Assembly: GCA_017549805.1 (NCBI GenBank)
Contig: JAFYNJ010000006.1
Location: 32,747 to 96,746 of the forward strand
Direction: 5' to 3'
Source: Bacteroidales bacterium
Lineage (GTDB): Bacteria > Bacteroidota > Bacteroidia > Bacteroidales > F082
DNA length: 64,000 nt
Below, in pieces: positions 59,998 through 64,000 of this stretch. How positions within the stretch are numbered: position 1 is the stretch's first letter; each line of letters opens with the position of its first letter. Made by a program: the position numbers and the translations under genes. The notes under the pieces were generated by a model. It was not told the DNA's origin, did not search any database, and was given only the letters and a program-made list of their open reading frames with translations.

Positions 59998-60723
59998 ATG
60001 AACAAATCCATAAAGGCTATTGTAGCTGTTATGCTGACAGTCGTTGCGGTCGTCGTCATAGGTTGCCATAAACCTGATGAACCGAACAACGGCGGTAACA
60101 ATGGCAATAACGACACCATAGAAGAATATGAGTATGTTGATTTGGGATTGCCAAGCGGCACTTTGTGGGCGACATGTAATGTCGGAGCAGACAGTATTGA
60201 GGATCCAGGCGATTATTTTGCCTGGGGTGAGACCGTGACGAAGGAACTCTATGATTGGAAGAGCTACAAGTACAGCGCCTATGTGGATGGACGTTATCTA
60301 TTGAACAAGTACTGCACCAACCCGTTTTGTGGATACGATGGTTTTGTTGACAACCTGACCGTGTTGGAACCTGGTGACGATGTGGCCACGGCCAACTGGG
60401 GTGAGAATTGGCGCATGGCTACCGGGGACGAATGGAGGGAATTGTATCAAAACACGACTTGTGAATTGACTACCCAGAATGGAGCGTTAGGCAGGCTGCT
60501 AACCAGTTGGAACGGCAACAGCATCTTTCTGCCTGCTACTGGTTTTTACATGGATAATGAACTCATCTGCACAAACCTTGACCTCTATTGGACAAGTTCG
60601 CTCCAAACAGATTCCCAAGTGAGTGCGTGGAGTTTCCACAGCGATTGGGATAATTGCCATGTGTGTGGAACCTACGAGCGCTGTCTCGGGCTTTGTGTTA
60701 GGGCTGTACGAGCCTGTCAATAG
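59998..60723 (+). CDS. Lipoprotein with Fib_succ_major/DUF1566-type domain (copy 2)
   Basis: 241 residues from ATG 59998 (MNKSIKAIVAVMLTVVAVVV), with a lipobox-like VIGC and a Gly/Asn-rich linker. Domain: YVDLGLPSGTLWATCNVGAD, YFAWGETV, NWGENWRMATGDEWRELY, SIFLPATGFYMDN, YWTSSLQ and CVRAVRAC. Closest to the copy at 52390 in layout. Its last seven bases overlap the end of the convergent ATPase gene. Confidence 0.82.
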   Translation: MNKSIKAIVAVMLTVVAVVVIGCHKPDEPNNGGNNGNNDTIEEYEYVDLGLPSGTLWATCNVGADSIEDPGDYFAWGETVTKELYDWKSYKYSAYVDGRYLLNKYCTNPFCGYDGFVDNLTVLEPGDDVATANWGENWRMATGDEWRELYQNTTCELTTQNGALGRLLTSWNGNSIFLPATGFYMDNELICTNLDLYWTSSLQTDSQVSAWSFHSDWDNCHVCGTYERCLGLCVRAVRACQ

Positions 60724-61919
60724 AGCAGACCAAACATCCAAAGTGGAATTTTGTTGCCATAGCCCACTTCAGTTTCGTCTATGGCTAAATAACTGTTTTT
60801 GATGTCCTTGATTTGGTCGAAGGATTTCTTGCGCCCACCGACTTCGAAAAGATATTTCCCTTCCACAAGGAAATCGCCCGCTGGCGGATAGGTCACCTGA
60901 TACGATTGGCTCAATTGGTTCAAGAAAAAGGCCTCCCGAATGGTGCCAATGTTGGGTTGCAGCGCGAATGCGTTCATGAGGTTGGGGTTGTTGAGATAAA
61001 TTTTCTCGGGTCGCGATAGGTCGGATAGTTTCCGTGGCGTGTCAGTCAATAACGACAACAAGCCTGCCTGCTCCAGGGCATAAAGCATCTTCAGCCCTTG
61101 GTTGCGATCGGTGTCCAACTCGCGGTATAGTTCGGACATATTGGGCCTCTGCGGGACTTGCTCGGCCAGAATCATGAACATCTTTTTGGCTTTCCTGATA
61201 GTGGATTGCTCGACATTCTCGATAACGGCATAATCGTTTTCCAAGATGTGACTGACCACATTCTTCAAACGGCTTCCATAACCTTCGTAAACTTGCTTGT
61301 AGAAGGGATAATAGCCAGTCTTCAGGTATTGTGCGAAAGCATGAAGCACTTGAAAGCCGTCGCTGACAATTTCCAAGGCGATGGTCCTGTGCTTTTTGAG
61401 CAAGTCTTGCAAGGATATGCGTGGAATGTCCTTGAGACCTTCAAAGGCTAAATACTCGCGGAAGGAAAGCCCCGTCAGGTTGTATTCGATCAGTCTTCTC
61501 GAGAGGTCGCCTTTGCCTTTCTCCATCTTGAGCATCGACGAGCCGGTATAAGCGATAAATAACCCAGGGTAGTTGTCGTTGAGGTTTTTCAGGATGGTCT
61601 GCCACGAGTCCAAATAATGAATCTCATCGAGAAACAAATATCGGCCTCCGTAAGCATAATAGTCTTCCACGATATCTGTAAAGGAATTCGTCGTAAACCA
61701 GAAATCGTCCAATGAGGCATAGAGCACTTCCGATGTGTCGGGGAAGGTCTCCTTGATGTGCTGGAGCATTAGCGTGGATTTGCCTGTTCCTTTTGGGCCT
61801 TTGATGCCAATTAAGTTGTCCCTCCAATCGATGTCCTGATAAAGGTATCTTTTGAAGGTGGTGGAGATGGACGATAGTCTCCTGTCCAATGTCCGCTGCA
61901 AATAATCCGGTGCACTCAT
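60717..61919 (-). CDS. AAA_14/DUF4143 family ATPase
   Basis: 400 residues. Walker A GPKGTGKSTL is near residue 42, Walker B RYLFLDEIHYLDSW near 95, the sensor-like YTGSSMLKM, and LSRRLIEYNLTGLSFREYLAF typical of this family. The C-terminal DUF4143 part holds a winged-helix-like region (PNMSELYRELDTDRNQGLKM) and the nuclease-like VEGKYLFEVGGRKKSFDQIK. Role unknown; such genes are numerous, sporadic and often horizontally moved in gut Bacteroidetes. It lies between two Fib_succ_major-type lipoprotein genes. Confidence 0.88.
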   Translation of the reverse strand: MSAPDYLQRTLDRRLSSISTTFKRYLYQDIDWRDNLIGIKGPKGTGKSTLMLQHIKETFPDTSEVLYASLDDFWFTTNSFTDIVEDYYAYGGRYLFLDEIHYLDSWQTILKNLNDNYPGLFIAYTGSSMLKMEKGKGDLSRRLIEYNLTGLSFREYLAFEGLKDIPRISLQDLLKKHRTIALEIVSDGFQVLHAFAQYLKTGYYPFYKQVYEGYGSRLKNVVSHILENDYAVIENVEQSTIRKAKKMFMILAEQVPQRPNMSELYRELDTDRNQGLKMLYALEQAGLLSLLTDTPRKLSDLSRPEKIYLNNPNLMNAFALQPNIGTIREAFFLNQLSQSYQVTYPPAGDFLVEGKYLFEVGGRKKSFDQIKDIKNSYLAIDETEVGYGNKIPLWMFGLLY

Positions 61920-61949
61920 GGCGTTTGTGTTTTGGTGTTATTTCGGCTG

Positions 61950-61957
61950 CAAAGATA
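61950..61957 (-). promoter_or_regulatory. -7 promoter element for the ATPase gene
   Basis: TATCTTTG on the minus strand, 30 bases before the ATG at 61919. Three copies of an AAAxACTAA-type word lie just upstream, which may be operator sites. Confidence 0.55.
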
Positions 61958-61970
61958 GGAATAATATTTC

Positions 61971-62047
61971 AAAACACTAACTTTTTGCAAAAAATAATGT
62001 TTGAAAACACTAAAATCTGATAAAAAATAATGTTTATAAATACTAAA
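61971..62047. repeat. Three direct repeats of an A/T-rich word between divergent genes
   Basis: AAAACACTAA at 61971-61980, GAAAACACTAAA at about 62003-62014 and ATAAATACTAAA at about 62036-62047 are spaced some 33 bases apart, and the last two are each preceded by AAAAAATAATGTTT. The spacing is about three helical turns, as expected for a regulator binding one face. The rest of the 225-base gap is A/T-rich with no gene seen. Confidence 0.6.
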
Positions 62048-62144
62048 TTTGAATTTTGATAAGGAAAGTTGGTGATTTTTATAGTTTTAATTGGCGCGGT
62101 TTGGATGTTTTTCGTTTCTTTGCAAAGTCTAAACCAACAAAAAG

Positions 62145-62786
62145 ATGAACATATTTACAAAGGCCATAACAGCCATTCTGTTCATTGGAATAATTGTTAC
62201 ATTTGTAGAATGTGATGGAAATAGAGAAAATGGCAGAATCAATGATCATGCCTATGTTGACTTGGGTTTGCCTAGTGGTACACTTTGGGCTACTTGTAAT
62301 ATGGGAGCTGGTTCTCCTGAAGATTATGGTGGATATTACATTTTAGGACAGGATATTAAAAAACACTTATATGAATATTACAAAGATGGTGATGCTGAAA
62401 AATACTATAAGTGTCATGAATTAAACCATCTTGTTGAAGTGTTTGGTGTCGGAGAAACAGTTGATTGGAATTCCGATTGGCATTTACCGCGAAGAGAGGA
62501 TTTCAAGGAGTTGATGACAATTTGTAGTTGTGAGAAGATAGAAATGAAAGGTGTGAGCGGATGCTTATTCGTTGCACCTAATGGCAATAGCCTCTTCTTG
62601 CCTAGCGCCGGTCATTGCGAAGAAGGAATAATATATGGTTTAGGTGAAATGAATTATTATCGTATTAGTCCTATTTCTGAATCGAATTTTAATGCTTGGA
62701 TTACTGATGCTAAAAATATTGGAGGTTTTGGTAGCGGTTTTCAAGATTTTGGATTATCTGTGCGTCCAGTATGTTCCTCGAAATGA
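62145..62786 (+). CDS. Exported Fib_succ_major/DUF1566-type domain protein (copy 3, A/T-rich)
   Basis: 213 residues. N-terminal hydrophobic segment (MNIFTKAITAILFIGIIVTF) then VECDGN, a poor lipobox. Domain: YVDLGLPSGTLWATCNMGAG, NSDWHLPRREDFKEL, SLFLPSAGHC and LSVRPVCSS. The usual YYWSSS motif is altered to MNYYRIS, so this copy is diverged. The gene is clearly richer in A/T than its neighbours, suggesting recent arrival. Confidence 0.8.
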   Translation: MNIFTKAITAILFIGIIVTFVECDGNRENGRINDHAYVDLGLPSGTLWATCNMGAGSPEDYGGYYILGQDIKKHLYEYYKDGDAEKYYKCHELNHLVEVFGVGETVDWNSDWHLPRREDFKELMTICSCEKIEMKGVSGCLFVAPNGNSLFLPSAGHCEEGIIYGLGEMNYYRISPISESNFNAWITDAKNIGGFGSGFQDFGLSVRPVCSSK

Positions 62787-62804
62787 TTGAATTGTAAAAA
62801 AATA

Positions 62805-62834
62805 ATCCCCGCAACGCCAAGTATTGCGGGGATT
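62805..62834. terminator. Bidirectional terminator
   Basis: AATCCCCGCAA (62804-62814) pairs with TTGCGGGGATT (62824-62834) around a nine-base loop. T-rich sequence follows on the plus strand, and on the minus strand the flanking A-run reads as T. It lies between the convergent copy-3 gene and htpG. Confidence 0.85.
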
Positions 62835-62854
62835 TCTTTTTGCGTAAAGCTTGA

Positions 62855-64000
62855 TTACAACTTCTCTAAATTCCTCTTCACAAACTCACTCAAATCCTTA
62901 CCCTTCAGTAAGTTCTTCGAGAGCAGTGCGAGATCGTAGATTTGCCTGATAGTGGCTTCTTGCGCGGCTTCGTCCTTGTCCAAGAGTCTGGTGATGACGG
63001 GGCTGTTGGTGTTGAGCATCAGCGTGTAGCTGTCGGGCATGGAGCCGTAGAACGACATGGAACCGCCGCCCATCTGCTCCATCTCCTTCATACGGCGCAT
63101 CCACTCGTTTTGGGTGACCTCCACGGGGGCGGCTTCGGAGCCTTCGTTGCTGAACGCCACGTTGAACTTCATCTTGTCGATGACCTTCTCGAAGGCGGCC
63201 TTCAAGGTCTCCTTCTGCTTGTCATCGAGGCCCGATTCGGTTTCCTTGTCGTCCTTCACGATGAGCTTGTCGATGGTGTTGGAGTCCACGCGGGCAAACA
63301 TCGCACGGTTGTCATCGCCCTTTTCGCCTTCCTTCTGCTCGTAGGCGCTGATGAAGTGCGGGTCGAGGATGCCGTCCATCATCAGGACGTTGTAACCCTT
63401 GGCCTTGGCGTTCTCGATGTTGGTGTATTGGTCGTCCTTGTCGGTGGCATACAGATACACCAACATCTTGTCCTTGTTGGTCTGCTGCTCTTTGATAAGG
63501 GTCTTGTATTCCTCGATGGTGTAGTACTTGTCGTCGGTGTCCTTGAAGAGGAAGAACTTCTCGGCGCGCTCGTAGAACTTCGGGTCGCTCATCATGCCGT
63601 ATTCGATGAACACGCGGATGTCGTCCCAGTTCTTCTCGTAAGCCTCGCGGTCTTTCTTGAAGAGCTCCTCGAGTTTCTCGGCCACCTTCTTGGTGATGTA
63701 GGTCGAGATTTTCTTCACGTTCTGGTCGCTTTGCAGGAACGAACGGCTCACGTTCAGCGGGATGTCGGGCGAGTCGATGACGCCGTGCAGCAGTGAGAGG
63801 AACTCGGGCAGGATGCCTTCGACGCTGTCGGTGACGAAGACCTCGTTGCAGTAGAGCTGTATCTTGTTGCGCTGGAACTCGTAGCGGTTCTTCACCTTCG
63901 GGAAATAAAGGATGCCCGTGAGGTTGAAGGGGTAGTCCACGTTGAGGTGGATGTGGAACAGCGGCTCGCCGAAGTTCATCGGGTAGAGGGTGTGGTAGAA
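62855..64000 (-). CDS. htpG: Chaperone HtpG (Hsp90), C-terminal part
   Basis: ATP-dependent Hsp90 chaperone; about 382 C-terminal residues are in the window and the frame stays open to the edge, so the N-terminal ATPase domain lies outside. Middle-domain signs: PLFHIHLNVDYPFNLTGILY, IQLYCNEVFVTDSVEGILPE and VIDSPDIPLNVSRSFLQSD. The C-terminal dimerisation part carries SMPDSYTLMLNTNSPVITRL. A GGGS-containing insert (about 105 residues from the end) is a Bacteroidetes feature. Transcribed alone on the minus strand, ending at the bidirectional terminator. Confidence 0.95.
   Translation of the reverse strand, partial: FYHTLYPMNFGEPLFHIHLNVDYPFNLTGILYFPKVKNRYEFQRNKIQLYCNEVFVTDSVEGILPEFLSLLHGVIDSPDIPLNVSRSFLQSDQNVKKISTYITKKVAEKLEELFKKDREAYEKNWDDIRVFIEYGMMSDPKFYERAEKFFLFKDTDDKYYTIEEYKTLIKEQQTNKDKMLVYLYATDKDDQYTNIENAKAKGYNVLMMDGILDPHFISAYEQKEGEKGDDNRAMFARVDSNTIDKLIVKDDKETESGLDDKQKETLKAAFEKVIDKMKFNVAFSNEGSEAAPVEVTQNEWMRRMKEMEQMGGGSMSFYGSMPDSYTLMLNTNSPVITRLLDKDEAAQEATIRQIYDLALLSKNLLKGKDLSEFVKRNLEKL

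Noticed and set aside
62942-63796. Open frame of 284 codons opposite htpG
   Set aside because: Antisense of a conserved chaperone; composition (Val/Leu/His runs) is a mirror of its codons.

Overview
The window looks like the chromosome of a Bacteroidales bacterium, probably an unnamed gut or rumen lineage. The evidence is: Rnf genes in the rseC-rnfB-rnfC order; several promoters with the Bacteroidetes -7 element TAnnTTTG and almost no Shine-Dalgarno sequences; a type IX secretion (T9SS) sorting domain; DUF5606 and DUF4301 genes; and three lipoprotein-like genes with the Fib_succ_major-type domain. I see no rRNA, tRNA, CRISPR array, integrase, transposase or phage gene. The window starts inside rnfC and ends inside htpG.

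Layout. 1-2123 (minus): rseC-like, rnfB and the start of rnfC. 2175-7940 (plus): YihY/BrkB membrane protein, polysaccharide flippase, and a large FAD/Fe-S 2-hydroxyacid dehydrogenase. 7920-15797 (minus): a six-gene surface-glycan operon with three glycosyltransferases, YfhO, LicD and a fused reductase-cytidylyltransferase that may supply a CDP-polyol to LicD. 15851-16911: methyltransferase and rpmH. 17030-22725 (minus): pepD, then an ABC exporter, purB and class II aldolase as an operon. 22772-25536 (minus): a secreted beta-helix protein coupled to a small T9SS-tagged protein. 25682-30512 (plus): NlpC/P60 lipoprotein, beta-propeller protein, and three genes (steroid 5-alpha-reductase family, Old Yellow Enzyme family, SDR) that match the known gut Bacteroidales arrangement for reducing 3-oxo-delta4 steroids or bile acids to 3-beta-hydroxy 5-alpha products.

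30529-50107 (minus) is the most striking part. Twelve genes, head to tail with gaps of at most 24 bases, encode an MscS-type channel, two paralogous Rossmann-RyR proteins, a TIR protein with a membrane anchor, a CHAT (caspase-like) protein with a signal peptide, an FHA-transmembrane-trypsin protein, a truncated pseudokinase with a transmembrane segment, an unknown exported protein and four exported beta-sandwich/coiled-coil/TPR proteins. Domains typical of bacterial conflict and signalling systems are here spread across the inner membrane: sensors inside, proteases and TPR scaffolds predicted outside. Five of the exported proteins share the same short sequence right after the signal peptide. 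I know of no named system with this composition.

50200-64000 returns to housekeeping and accessory genes: DUF5606, pyrK-pyrD, murB, two glycosyltransferases, FtsE-like ATPase, DUF4301, two TPM-domain proteins, an AAA_14/DUF4143 ATPase flanked by two Fib_succ_major-type lipoproteins, and htpG.
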